Notes: generated by a model from the letters alone, not told the origin. Shown: positions 27,306-35,784, counted from the stretch's first letter. The stretch is DNA of 64,000 bases from Flavobacterium sediminis (GCF_003148385.1 NZ_CP029463.1:1550001-1614000), one strand, 5' to 3'. Numbers and translations: made by a program.

Positions 27306-28292
27306 TTATTCAATAAATAACCAAGCCTCTGCATTGACTTCTTTTTGAAGTTTAACTTTTTCTGCTTCGGCTTCTTCTAAAGTTTTATAGCTACCGTAGG
27401 TAACAGGAATTAAATCATATTTATTGCGATTTAATTTATTAGGCTGGAAACCTTGTTCTTGTAATAGCCTTACAGCTTTGTCTGCATTTTCTTCACTTCT
27501 GAACGCTCCCGCAATTAAATGGTAAGGCATCTTTTCTTCAGCTATCGGTAACGAAACGGATAGTTCGGGTACATCAATAACAAAAGTGGCTTCCTGAATC
27601 TTTTTTTGAACTTCTTCCTGAACTTGTTTTTGAACGATCAGAGTTTTAGTTGCTATTTGTTGGTCATAATACATTTTATAGCCGTATGTTCCCATAGCAG
27701 CAAGTAAGGCTATTGATGCAACAGCATATCTGGCGAAACCGAAATTTCTTTTAGTTGCGACCGGTTCAAAAGGTATTACTTTTGTATCTTCTTCCTCTTC
27801 CTTAACTAGTGTGGTACTTGTCTCTATTTTTTCAAAAACAGGTTGTTCTTCGATGGCTTTAAGAACTTCGCGCTTAATTTCAGGAGAAATAAAACTGGTT
27901 AATCCAAAAGAAGAAGTTAAGTAATTCACAGAATCAATAGGAGTAAAAATCCAGTTCAATTCTTCACCGTTTACACTAATATTTCCGATATTAGGAAAAG
28001 AAACACTATTGTGTTGCTGTAATTCAGCAATCCAAGAATTCGCTTTTTGAGTTAATAACGCAACAGCTTTTTCAAACGTGATTTTTTCCCGTTGTGCAAT
28101 ATGATTGGCCAATAAGCCATCATTGTTTTTAATATTCGGATTAAAAGAGATTATTTTTCTGGGCGGAAGAAAAGTAGCAGCACTACCGTTAACCTGAGCC
28201 GATACAATTTCTGTAACAAATGCACCGAACCCGGGTATCGTAACGCATTGATAGCGATACAGTAAATCAGATATATGTTTTTCAATCATCAT
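27306..28292 (-). CDS. HU-CCDC81 and SPOR domain protein
   Basis: 328 residues with a striking topology. Residues ~1-130 form two HU-like (CCDC81-type) DNA-binding-fold domains, starting IEKHISDLLYRYQCVTIPGF and containing FNPNIKNNDGLLANHIA. An acidic linker follows, then one membrane helix at about 187-206 (YAVASIALLAAMGTYGY), a coiled stretch, and a C-terminal SPOR domain (~250-328, YHLIAGAFRSEENADKAVRL) that in other proteins binds denuded septal peptidoglycan. So the HU-like part should be cytoplasmic and SPOR periplasmic. Function is unknown; a link between nucleoid and division site is an inference. Confidence 0.88.
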   Translation of the reverse strand: MMIEKHISDLLYRYQCVTIPGFGAFVTEIVSAQVNGSAATFLPPRKIISFNPNIKNNDGLLANHIAQREKITFEKAVALLTQKANSWIAELQQHNSVSFPNIGNISVNGEELNWIFTPIDSVNYLTSSFGLTSFISPEIKREVLKAIEEQPVFEKIETSTTLVKEEEEDTKVIPFEPVATKRNFGFARYAVASIALLAAMGTYGYKMYYDQQIATKTLIVQKQVQEEVQKKIQEATFVIDVPELSVSLPIAEEKMPYHLIAGAFRSEENADKAVRLLQEQGFQPNKLNRNKYDLIPVTYGSYKTLEEAEAEKVKLQKEVNAEAWLFIE

Positions 28293-28297
28293 AAATA

Positions 28298-28305
28298 CAA
28301 AATTA
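28298..28305 (-). promoter_or_regulatory. -7 promoter box of the HU/SPOR gene
   Basis: Minus strand TAATTTTG matches TAnnTTTG and lies only six bases before the first ATG, implying a nearly leaderless message (or use of the second ATG at 28289). Confidence 0.4.
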
Positions 28306-28372
28306 AGGAAACAATACGCTCTTCAAAATTTTATCAACAAATTTTATTAACAATTCTTAAAAATGCAGATTG

Positions 28373-28388
28373 TGTGACAAAAGTCACC
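28373..28388. promoter_or_regulatory. Candidate CRP/FNR-family operator before cytochrome c gene
   Basis: TGTGACAAAAGTCACC fits the CRP-like pattern TGTGA-N6-TCACA with one mismatch and contains the palindrome GTGAC-N4-GTCAC. Its centre is about 30 bases before the -7 box, near the -41.5 position used by class II activators, and no -33 TTTG is present. Confidence 0.5.
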
Positions 28389-28409
28389 TTTTATTTTACT
28401 AAATCATAT

Positions 28410-28417
28410 TACTTTTG
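28410..28417 (+). promoter_or_regulatory. -7 promoter box of the cytochrome c gene
   Basis: TACTTTTG matches TAnnTTTG, 27 bases before the ATG at 28445. Confidence 0.5.
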
Positions 28418-28444
28418 AGTGTTAGTTTGCAAATACAAAACAAA

Positions 28445-28876
28445 ATGAAAAAAGTTAAATTAAGTTTCGCTGCATTAGCTGTTCTTGCACTGGTTAGTTG
28501 TGGCGATAAAAAAGAAGCAGAGCCATTTGGCAAAGCAACGGAAGAGCCTGTTGCTACCGAAACAACAACTGAAACAGTATCAGAACCAGTCACAGAATCC
28601 AATCCGTTAGCAGATCAGGGAAAAGAAATTTTTGAAGGAAAAGGAACTTGCGTTTCGTGCCATCAGCCTTCAACAAAGGTTATCGGACCAAGTTTAAAGG
28701 ATATATCAGCGACCTACAAAGCTAAAGACGCCAGTATTGTTACTTTCTTAAAAGGAGAAGCAGATCCGTTGGTCGATCCGACGCAATTTGAAGTGATGAA
28801 AGCTAATTTTGCTATTACGAAACAAATGACCGATGAGGAGTTACAGTCTTTAGAAGCCTATATTAAAAGTTTTTAA
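28445..28876 (+). CDS. Lipoprotein c-type cytochrome
   Basis: 143 residues from the ATG at 28445, chosen because MKKVKLSFAALAVLALVSC forms a clean lipoprotein signal and because the -7 box at 28410 lies at the upstream ATG (28415). After a Thr/Glu/Pro-rich linker to ~60, a single class I cytochrome c domain has the haem site CVSCH, a KVIGPSLKDI stretch and a distal Met in the C-terminal helix (FAITKQMTDEELQSLEAYI). Expected role: periplasmic or membrane-bound electron carrier. It has a CRP/FNR-like upstream site. Its 3' end overlaps the converging response-regulator gene by four bases. Confidence 0.9.
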   Translation: MKKVKLSFAALAVLALVSCGDKKEAEPFGKATEEPVATETTTETVSEPVTESNPLADQGKEIFEGKGTCVSCHQPSTKVIGPSLKDISATYKAKDASIVTFLKGEADPLVDPTQFEVMKANFAITKQMTDEELQSLEAYIKSF

Positions 28877-29562
28877 TAATCATCTATAACCATTTTAAAG
28901 CCCACGCGCGGAATATTTTCAATCCTAACGTGGGTTTCTTCTTTAAAGATCTTTCGTAATCTGGAAATAAAAACATCTAAACTTCTGCCCGAAAAATAAT
29001 CATCTGTTCCCCATAAAGAGGTTAATATCTTTTCACGCTTCAGAACGGTATTCGGGTTGTCTAAAAAGAATTTCAGCAAAGCGGCTTCTCTTTCCGTTAA
29101 GGTAATTTCTTTATCGGGCAGTGACAACAAATAATTTTCCGGCTCAAAAGTGAAATGCCCGAAAGTGTAAGCCTTAGGTGCCTTATCGTTGTATTTTTGA
29201 CTACGGTTTAAGAAAATTTCAATTTTTAAAATCAGCTCTTCAATAGAATAGGGTTTCACTAAATAATCATCAGCACCTAGCCTTAGCCCTTTAATACGAT
29301 CTTCCTTCATAGTCTTTGCCGATAAAAATATGATCGGAATATCGGCATTGCGTTTTCGTATTTCAGTAGCCAGTTCAAAACCATCCATTTCAGGAAGCAT
29401 AATATCACAAACACATAAATCAAAATCTTCCCGACAAAAAAGATCGAATGCTTTTTTTCCGGTATTACAATGAACAACATCAAAGTGTTGTTCCAGATTA
29501 TCAGCTGTTAAAAAAGCCAGTGTTTCATCGTCTTCTACATACAAGATTTTCTTTTTATCCAT
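28873..29562 (-). CDS. OmpR-family response regulator (RprY-like)
   Basis: 229 residues. Receiver domain with the acidic pair in YVEDDETLAF, phosphoacceptor Asp in CDIMLPEMDG (~residue 53), Thr/Ser and the Lys in VKPYS (~102-106); winged-helix DNA-binding domain from ~135 with LTEREAALLKFF and ISRLRKIF. It is translationally coupled (eight-base overlap) with the histidine kinase gene upstream. Order and architecture resemble Bacteroides RprXY, a pair whose signal is not well defined; I do not assign targets. Confidence 0.93.
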   Translation of the reverse strand: MDKKKILYVEDDETLAFLTADNLEQHFDVVHCNTGKKAFDLFCREDFDLCVCDIMLPEMDGFELATEIRKRNADIPIIFLSAKTMKEDRIKGLRLGADDYLVKPYSIEELILKIEIFLNRSQKYNDKAPKAYTFGHFTFEPENYLLSLPDKEITLTEREAALLKFFLDNPNTVLKREKILTSLWGTDDYFSGRSLDVFISRLRKIFKEETHVRIENIPRVGFKMVIDDY

Positions 29563-30826
29563 TGCTGATATTTTTAAGAGGTATTTTTATTTCAATGCAC
29601 AATCCGGATTCTGAATTTTTGGCCGTAATATGCCAATGGTGTAATTCACAAATCTTTTTTACATAAGCCAGACCTATCCCGAAACCTTCTACTTCTTCAT
29701 TGTCTTTGCGATTTACGCGATAAAATTTATCAAAAATAAAAGGCAGATCTTCTTTAGGAATCCCCGGTCCGTTGTCACAAATAATTAATTTTAAATATTT
29801 GGATTCACTTTGTGCTGCAATTGAAATTTCAGGGGTGTCATTTCCGTATTTAACAGCATTGTCAGCTAAATTAAAAAGTAAATTGTAAAAGTGAAAAGCA
29901 TCAGCAAATATTTCGATGTTTATGGTGTCTTTAAACACAAAGGAAACTTCTTTATGATGTTTTAAGCTGATGTTTTCTTTAATGAGATCTAAGGTTTTTT
30001 CCAGATCTATCCAACTCTTTTGTAATTGGATTTGATTGCTGTCGGCTTTAGCTAAAGATAAGATTTGTTCAATATGTTGGTTTAATTTATTGCTTTGATC
30101 AATAATGATTTGAATATAACGGCTTAATTTTTTGTTGCTTGAAATTTCTTTTTGTGAATTCGCGTAGTTTGAAGCAATAAGAATGGAAGACAACGGTGTT
30201 TTGAACTCGTGCGTCATGTTGTTGATAAAGTCATTTTGTAAAGCTGTGTAATGTTTTTGCTTTAGTAGCAATATAACGGAATAAACATAGATAACTAAAA
30301 CAACGATCAGAACAAAAGTAAATATCCAGTATTGTTTTAGATCATTCGCGTAGGTCTGTTTTAGTTTCGGAAAGCGGATAGCAAAATAATAAATGAGCTC
30401 ATTCTTTTTAGTGAAGCAATTTTCACATTTTTTTTGCGGCTTACCGTTGGCAGAAATATAATTCCCATATACCATATCATCCGTTGCACAGTTGTAAATG
30501 GCATATTCAAAATCCTGATCGAGCTTTACTTTATTGAATTCCGTTCTCAGATAATGTTCCAGAATGTTGTTTTCAAAAACATCATCAACATTAACAATAT
30601 AATAGTTGTCAGATACTTTTTTGATCTGATTGGTAATAGGGAGGTTCGATTGATTGTCATTATAGATCTTCCGAACTACATCCTGTAAAGCAAAATGAAT
30701 TCTTTGATCGAGTTCCTTTCTTTCAAAGTTGTAAGCCTGACTTAACAAAAAGAGTTGCATTATAATAACTCCTATAATAGCCAGTAGCCCTATGAAGATT
30801 ACGATATTTAGTTTATTTACTTTCAT
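29555..30826 (-). CDS. Sensor histidine kinase (RprX-like)
   Basis: 423 residues. Membrane helix at ~8-28, a periplasmic sensor domain of ~130 residues with the four Cys in YNCATDD and KKCENC, second helix at ~167-187, then the H box NNMTHEFKTPLSSI (phosphorylated His ~207), N box NLADNAVKYG, and G boxes DNGPGIP and GFGIGLAYV. Partner of the response regulator that follows. The CxxC-like CENC near residue 134-137 of the periplasmic part could be redox or metal sensitive, but this is speculation. Confidence 0.92.
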   Translation of the reverse strand: MKVNKLNIVIFIGLLAIIGVIIMQLFLLSQAYNFERKELDQRIHFALQDVVRKIYNDNQSNLPITNQIKKVSDNYYIVNVDDVFENNILEHYLRTEFNKVKLDQDFEYAIYNCATDDMVYGNYISANGKPQKKCENCFTKKNELIYYFAIRFPKLKQTYANDLKQYWIFTFVLIVVLVIYVYSVILLLKQKHYTALQNDFINNMTHEFKTPLSSILIASNYANSQKEISSNKKLSRYIQIIIDQSNKLNQHIEQILSLAKADSNQIQLQKSWIDLEKTLDLIKENISLKHHKEVSFVFKDTINIEIFADAFHFYNLLFNLADNAVKYGNDTPEISIAAQSESKYLKLIICDNGPGIPKEDLPFIFDKFYRVNRKDNEEVEGFGIGLAYVKKICELHHWHITAKNSESGLCIEIKIPLKNISNG

Positions 30827-30896
30827 TTTTACCCTGTTAACAAGTCGTTAACAATCATTACGGTTTGGTTAACAACAAAACTACCATTTGTTTTTT

Positions 30897-30904
30897 TAAA
30901 TTTG
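30897..30904 (+). promoter_or_regulatory. -7 promoter box of the DUF1573 gene
   Basis: TAAATTTG matches TAnnTTTG, 35 bases before the ATG at 30940. It is divergent from the histidine kinase gene. Confidence 0.45.
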
Positions 30905-30939
30905 TGAAACAAAATTAATAATAACTAAAAATTGTAAAT

Positions 30940-31416
30940 ATGAAAGCTTTAAAATTATCTTTAGTGGCTTTATTTGTTTCAGCATTATCATTTGCTCAAA
31001 CACCGGCTACAGCAAAAAAAATGACAGTTCAACAAAAGCCTGCTATGGCAGCAGCAGCTAAGGCAACAAAACAGTCTGACTTGAAATGGGATAACGATAC
31101 TCATGATTTTGGTGAAATTGAAAAAGGGAAACCGGTTTCTTATGAGTTTACATTTACGAATACTTCGAAACAAACGATTTTAGTAACGAATGTAAAACCA
31201 TCTTGTGGTTGTACTGCAACTAACTACACTAAAACTCCGGTTAAACCAGGAGAAAAAGGTTCTGTTACAGCTACTTATAATGCAGCTCACCCAGGAAATT
31301 TCCACAAAACAGTTACTGTTACAACTAATGAAGAAGGTGCTGCTCCTAAAGTGTTAATCATAAAAGGAACAGTTCAAAAACCTGAAACAGAAGAAAAATC
31401 AATCTTATTAAAGTAA
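30940..31416 (+). CDS. Exported DUF1573 protein
   Basis: 158 residues. Sec signal MKALKLSLVALFVSALSFAQ, an Ala/Lys linker, then one DUF1573 domain: LKWDNDTHDFGEIEKGKP, FTFTNTSKQTILVTNVKPSC and the conserved CGCTATNYTKTPVKPGEKG, an Ig-like fold common in Bacteroidota envelopes. Function is unknown. Gene usage of strong codons and a short leader suggest good expression. It ends in a strong terminator only ten bases before the next start codon. Divergent from the RprXY-like operon, so it may be one of its targets; that is a guess from position. Confidence 0.88.
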   Translation: MKALKLSLVALFVSALSFAQTPATAKKMTVQQKPAMAAAAKATKQSDLKWDNDTHDFGEIEKGKPVSYEFTFTNTSKQTILVTNVKPSCGCTATNYTKTPVKPGEKGSVTATYNAAHPGNFHKTVTVTTNEEGAAPKVLIIKGTVQKPETEEKSILLK

Positions 31417-31446
31417 TAAAAACAACTTTTTTATATCTTTACAGTG

Positions 31447-31476
31447 AACCACCTTATATTTAAGGTGGTTTTTTTA
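31447..31476 (+). terminator. Strong intrinsic terminator after the DUF1573 gene
   Basis: Perfect ten-base arms AACCACCTTA / TAAGGTGGTT with a TATT loop and a run of eight T. The T tract ends within a few bases of the ogt start codon at 31481. Confidence 0.88.
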
Positions 31477-31480
31477 TTTT

Positions 31481-31954
31481 ATGGAGACAGCTTATTTTTA
31501 TACACCTTTAGGGATAACTAAAATAATTGGAGATGAACATGGCATCACGGAAATTTCAATTGGGCATGATGATGTAGCTCCTACTGGACATATTCCTCAA
31601 ATCTTAGAAAAAGCAGTTGTAGAAATGGAACAGTATTTTAAAGGTATTCGGAAAGATTTTACCTTTAAACTTAATCCGCAAGGAACTGAATTTCAACAAA
31701 AGGTATGGACAGAGTTGTTAAAAGTTCCCTTTGGAAAGACACTTTCTTATTTAGAACTATCAAAACGTTTGGGAGATGTAAAAGCAATCAGAGCCGTGGC
31801 TGCAGCAAACGGAAAAAACCCACTATGGATTGTAATTCCTTGTCACAGGATAATTGGTTCAAACGGTTCACTTACCGGTTATGCCGGCGGACTTTGGCGT
31901 AAACAATGGTTGTTAGAACATGAACAGGAAGAAAAACAACAAACACTCTTCTGA
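31481..31954 (+). CDS. ogt: Methylated-DNA-protein cysteine methyltransferase
   Basis: 157-residue DNA-repair protein that removes O6-alkyl groups from guanine in a single-turnover reaction. Active-site motif IPCHRIIGSNGSLTGYAGG with the acceptor Cys near residue 128, and the helix-turn-helix FQQKVWTELLKVPFGKTLSY. METAYFYTPLGITKI is the normal start of the family, so the ATG at 31481 is right even though a terminator ends just before it. Transcription must come from read-through or from a promoter inside the hairpin region. Confidence 0.95.
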   Translation: METAYFYTPLGITKIIGDEHGITEISIGHDDVAPTGHIPQILEKAVVEMEQYFKGIRKDFTFKLNPQGTEFQQKVWTELLKVPFGKTLSYLELSKRLGDVKAIRAVAAANGKNPLWIVIPCHRIIGSNGSLTGYAGGLWRKQWLLEHEQEEKQQTLF

Positions 31955-32035
31955 ATTCTTTGTTTTAATCTGTTTAAAATAAATCAAAAAATTAGTACAT
32001 TCGTGTATTAGTGGTCTTTTAAACTTTTTTAAAAC

Positions 32036-33193
32036 ATGAAATTTCTCAATAAACTTACCAAGTGGGCTATTATCCCGATACTATTTCTGGTACTGTTAAT
32101 GTATATCTTTAATGTTGATTACTTGTTACGAGCGGTTCGAACAGTTTATTTTAACGGACACGATACAGCCTTTTTAGATGATTACCATTATTTTCCGAAT
32201 CGGGAAGTTAAAAAAGGAGTAGCACAGCCTTGGGCAATCGCAAAAGATTACAATTCCGTTCCGGCGACAAAAATTTTAGAAAACACGCATAAAGAATTAC
32301 AAACGGTTGCCTATATGATCATTAAAAACGATAGTATCTGGCATGAAAGTTATTATGACGGTTATGGAAAGGATTCAAAATCCAATTCATTTTCAATGGC
32401 TAAAAGTATTGTAACATTAGCTTTAGGAAAAGCCATAATGGAAGGAAAGATTACGGGTTTGGATCAAAAAGTAGTTGACTTTTTTCCTGAGTTAAAGGGC
32501 GAATATGCTAAAGATGTAACGGTAGGAGATTTATCATCAATGGCTTCCGGGTTAAGTTGGGACGAACATTATTACAGTCCGTTTTCTATTGTAACCCGTG
32601 CTTATTTTGACGATGAATTAAAGAATGTTATTTTAGGATTGGAAGTTAGTGAGAAACCGGGTCAATCATTCAAATATTTAAGCGGAGCGACGGAATTGCT
32701 GGCCATGTGTGTTGAAAAAGCCACCGGAGAATACCTTTCAGATTATGTGTCTAAAGAGTTTTGGCAACCGTTAGGAGCAGAGAACGATGCACTTTGGCAA
32801 TTGGATCATGAAGGAGACGGAATCGAAAAAGCATATTGTTGTTTTGCCAGTAATGCCCGTGATTTTGCTCGCTTCGGAAAGTTGATGAAACAAGACGGAA
32901 AATGGAACGGACAGCAATTACTGGATTCGGCTTTTGTACAAAAATGTATAACGCCTCGTTTCCCGGAAAGTCCGCAATATGGTTATGGCTGGTGGATGCA
33001 TACGATCAATGGTAAAAAACTGTATTATATGCGCGGTCATTTAGGGCAATTTGTTATTGTAATACCGGAAGACGACTTAATTATTGTGCGTTTAGGGCAC
33101 ATAAAAGGGTTGCAAACAGAAACAGATCCGCATAGTGATGACCTGTATGTGTATGTAGATGAAGCTTATGAAATGTTAGCACAACGGAAATAA
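32036..33193 (+). CDS. Serine hydrolase, beta-lactamase (class C-like) family
   Basis: 385 residues. An N-terminal hydrophobic helix (~13-27, IIPILFLVLLMYIF) probably anchors it in the inner membrane or is a signal. The penicillin-binding fold shows FSMAKSIVTLALG (nucleophile Ser and Lys, S-x-x-K, ~residue 118), the YLSGATE segment in the YxN position, and a C-terminal HLGQFVIVIPEDD. Such proteins are esterases, amidases or peptidases; a true beta-lactamase role is unlikely as the YxN is YLS. Monocistronic, with TACATTCG as a weak -7 box at about 31996-32003. Confidence 0.85.
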   Translation: MKFLNKLTKWAIIPILFLVLLMYIFNVDYLLRAVRTVYFNGHDTAFLDDYHYFPNREVKKGVAQPWAIAKDYNSVPATKILENTHKELQTVAYMIIKNDSIWHESYYDGYGKDSKSNSFSMAKSIVTLALGKAIMEGKITGLDQKVVDFFPELKGEYAKDVTVGDLSSMASGLSWDEHYYSPFSIVTRAYFDDELKNVILGLEVSEKPGQSFKYLSGATELLAMCVEKATGEYLSDYVSKEFWQPLGAENDALWQLDHEGDGIEKAYCCFASNARDFARFGKLMKQDGKWNGQQLLDSAFVQKCITPRFPESPQYGYGWWMHTINGKKLYYMRGHLGQFVIVIPEDDLIIVRLGHIKGLQTETDPHSDDLYVYVDEAYEMLAQRK

Positions 33194-33218
33194 TTGAACT
33201 TTCACAACTATAAAAATT

Positions 33219-33931
33219 ATGCTCGAAAAAATTCAACTTAATAATATTTTGTTTCTCGATATTGAGACTGTTCCTCAATATGATTCCTACATGGGAATGG
33301 ATGAAGAAACGCAAAAATTGTGGGAACAAAAAACACAATACCAACGTCGTGATGAGGTTACAGCAGAAGATTTCTATGAACGTGCGGGAATCTGGGCTGA
33401 ATTCGGAAAGATCATCTGTATCTCTGTGGGGTACTTTACAAACAAAGGAGATATTCGTAATTTTAGAGTAACTAGTTTCTGGGAGAAGAACCTAAGATTT
33501 TACAGGATTTTGCTAACTTGCTGAACAATCATTTTGGCTCGGCTGCTCATGTTATGTGCGGACATAATGTTAAGGAATTTGATATTCCTTTCATTGCAAG
33601 GCGAATGATCATTCACGGAATTGCTTTGCCGGATAAATTAAATTTATTCGGAAAAAAACCATGGGAAGTTCTACATTTAGACACACTGGAATTGTGGAAA
33701 TTTGGTGATTTTAAACATTTTACATCACTGAAATTACTGACCAAAGTTTTAGGTGTTCCGTCACCCAAAGACGATATCGATGGTAGTGAAGTAGCTCGGG
33801 TATACTATATAGAAAAAGATATTGATCGTATTATAACCTATTGTGAAAAAGACGTGATTGCCGTAGCTCAGGTCTTTCTTCGTTTTCGTAGAGAAGATTT
33901 ATTGATTGAAGAGGAAATTACGCATGTATAA
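33219..33931 (+). CDS. Predicted 3'-5' exonuclease (PolB-type, DEDDy), frameshifted
   Basis: Restored length ~237 residues. Exo I motif FLDIETVPQ near residue 8-16, Exo II GHNVKEFDIPFIARR, Exo III YCEKDVIAVAQVF with Tyr and Asp four apart, so a DEDDy exonuclease of the PolB_exo_2 kind. The first frame ends at 33524 after SFWEKNL; adding one G to the run at 33481-33483 gives SFWGEEPKILQDFANLLNN and reaches the stop at 33931. All catalytic residues survive, which favours a sequencing deletion. Role presumed in DNA/RNA end trimming; no partner is adjacent. Confidence 0.85.
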
Positions 33932-33998
33932 TAAAATTGTTATTGGAATTGATTTTTGACATTGCTATTGAATTCATACTTTTACAAAAATTCAATTT

Positions 33999-35438
33999 AT
34001 GGTTTTAAGCAGATTTTGGCTCGTTATATTCGTTTGTTCCATTACATTTATTATTGCAGGATTATTTACCAATCAATATTATTCCATTGATTATGTATTG
34101 AACGGAAAACAAGGCGAAGCCCTTTTAATTGGTGAAAAATATCTAAACGAAGTTCCGAAATTTGTACAAGACAGTTTACAAGCATCAAAAAGCAAAGAGT
34201 TTGTTTTAAATAAAGTTACCACAGATGCAGACACTACTTATGTTTACAACAAACAAACTGTAAAAATCTACAGTGGTAAACAACAGGCAGATGGTTTGTT
34301 ACCCATGGCCAAAAGTAGTTTGTTGGATCTGATTATTCCGTTAATTGCTTATTTAGCCTTTTTTTGCGGCATCATGGAATTACTAATTATTTCAGGAGCT
34401 TCCGAAAAATTAGCTGGCTATTTGAGTCCGGCATTTGCCAAAATTTTCCCTTCGATTCCTAAAAATCATGAGTCCATTTCATACATGACGTTGAATTTTG
34501 CAGCTAACTTTTTAGGACTTGATTCTGCGGCCACACCATTTGGTTTAAAAGCCATGGAAAAACTACAAGAGATAAATCCCGATAAAGACAAAGCCAGTGA
34601 TGCACAAATTATGTTTATGTGTTTGCACGCAGCCGGGTTAACATTAATTCCGACATCCATTATTGGCTATCGCGCTGCTGAAAATGCTGCTAATCCGGCC
34701 GATGTAATGTTGCCTTGTATCATTACGTCTTTCGTGGGGACGATTGCGGCTTTTATTTTGGTTGGAATAAGACAACGTATTAATTTCAAAAGCGCTTCTC
34801 TGATTGCCGGTTTAATGGCTTTGATTGGGGCAATTGTTGGATTGTTGTTTTATGTAAACACATTAGATTTAATTGGTAAAAATTATTTTACGGCCAATTT
34901 ATCTGGTGTTTTATTGTTGGTAATTATTGGTTTTACCTTGGTTTTTTCATTTGTAAACGAAAAGAAGTTTATTGAAAAGAATACTAATTTGTTCGACACT
35001 TTTGTGGTAGGTGCTAACAATGGTTTAAAAACAGGCGCTATGATTTTTCCTTATGTGATGGGAATGTTAGTAGCGATTTCTTTGTTTAGAAATAGCGGTT
35101 TATTTGAATTGATAAGTTACGGAATTGCTTTTATTTTCTCGCATTTAGGCGTTCATAAAGAAATTATCGATTCGTTACCGGTTGCCATGTTGCGTCCGTT
35201 TGCTTCCAGTGGTTCGCGCGGATTTATGATCGATGCTATGCGTGTTTATGGTCCCGATTCTTTTGCCGGACGTTTGAGTTGTATTTTTCAATGTAGTGCC
35301 GAAACCACGTTTTATGTCATAGCGGTTTACTTTGGTTCAGTAAATATCAAGGATACGCGTTACACGCTTTGGATGATGTTACTGGTTGATTTGATTTGTG
35401 TGTTAACAGCCATTTTTGTGGCAAGTTGGTTTTTTTAG
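33999..35438 (+). CDS. Fused SpmA/SpmB-like nucleoside-recognition (Gate) membrane protein
   Basis: 479 residues. An N-terminal helix, a periplasmic insert of ~90 residues (40-130), then two Gate/nucleoside-recognition domains in tandem, with about ten membrane helices in total. The first half has SYMTLNFAANFLGLDSAATPF-like sequence, the second half has SSGSRGFMIDAM and CSAETTFYV, which correspond to SpmA and SpmB, separate proteins in Firmicutes spore formers. Here one chain covers both, in a non-sporulator. Substrate is unknown. The next small membrane-protein gene starts three bases after its stop. Confidence 0.85.
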   Translation: MVLSRFWLVIFVCSITFIIAGLFTNQYYSIDYVLNGKQGEALLIGEKYLNEVPKFVQDSLQASKSKEFVLNKVTTDADTTYVYNKQTVKIYSGKQQADGLLPMAKSSLLDLIIPLIAYLAFFCGIMELLIISGASEKLAGYLSPAFAKIFPSIPKNHESISYMTLNFAANFLGLDSAATPFGLKAMEKLQEINPDKDKASDAQIMFMCLHAAGLTLIPTSIIGYRAAENAANPADVMLPCIITSFVGTIAAFILVGIRQRINFKSASLIAGLMALIGAIVGLLFYVNTLDLIGKNYFTANLSGVLLLVIIGFTLVFSFVNEKKFIEKNTNLFDTFVVGANNGLKTGAMIFPYVMGMLVAISLFRNSGLFELISYGIAFIFSHLGVHKEIIDSLPVAMLRPFASSGSRGFMIDAMRVYGPDSFAGRLSCIFQCSAETTFYVIAVYFGSVNIKDTRYTLWMMLLVDLICVLTAIFVASWFF

Positions 35439-35441
35439 GAG

Positions 35442-35648
35442 ATGAGTTTTTTTGAGGATATTATTGTAACTGGATTTCAAGATGCTATTTTTAATAGTTT
35501 CCGATGGATTGGTATTGCCTTTAAATGGATTCTTTATCTTGGTAAAAAGCCATTTAATCAGATTAAAATGGAAAACTGGAACAACAGAATAGGCTTTTTA
35601 ATAACAGTTTTAATTATTGCAATTAGTTTATATTTACTAAATAGTTAG
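35442..35648 (+). CDS. Small membrane protein of unknown function
   Basis: 68 residues. An amphipathic N-terminal half (FFEDIIVTGFQDAIFNSFRW) and one membrane helix at ~49-66. It starts three bases after the SpmAB-like gene, so it is co-transcribed and may belong to the same complex. I do not recognise a family. Confidence 0.6.
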   Translation: MSFFEDIIVTGFQDAIFNSFRWIGIAFKWILYLGKKPFNQIKMENWNNRIGFLITVLIIAISLYLLNS

Positions 35649-35709
35649 GGCTTTGTGATTCTAATTCGTTAAAAAAAGAAAAAGAAATCTCATAATCTTT
35701 TCAATTAAA

Positions 35710-35784
35710 ACAACTCAAGTTTTTCATAGCCCCGATAGAGCCAAGCACCGTGTGCAGGCGAAAGCGGGACGACTGTAGAGTTGT
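35710..35784. ncRNA. Candidate structured RNA in the gap before fumarase
   Basis: A 75-base GC-richer island in an AT-rich gap with nested pairing: outer stem ACAACTC (35710-35716) with GAGTTGT (35778-35784), middle stem CCCG (35731-35734) with CGGG (35765-35768), inner stem GCC (35740-35742) with GGC (35757-35759), and tip GCAC (35745-35748) with GTGC (35752-35755). The AGCCCCGAT ... AGCGGG core reminds me of an intergenic motif recurrent in Flavobacteria (possibly the Flavo-1 RNA), but I cannot confirm that. Strand is not decided. Confidence 0.4.

Noticed and set aside
32036-33193. A true class C beta-lactamase (resistance gene)
   Set aside because: The YxN motif is replaced by YLS and the chain has a membrane anchor; the wider serine-hydrolase family is a safer call.
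33219-33931. Programmed frameshifting in the exonuclease gene
   Set aside because: There is no slippery heptamer or downstream structure, and the same one-base G loss occurs in seven unrelated genes.
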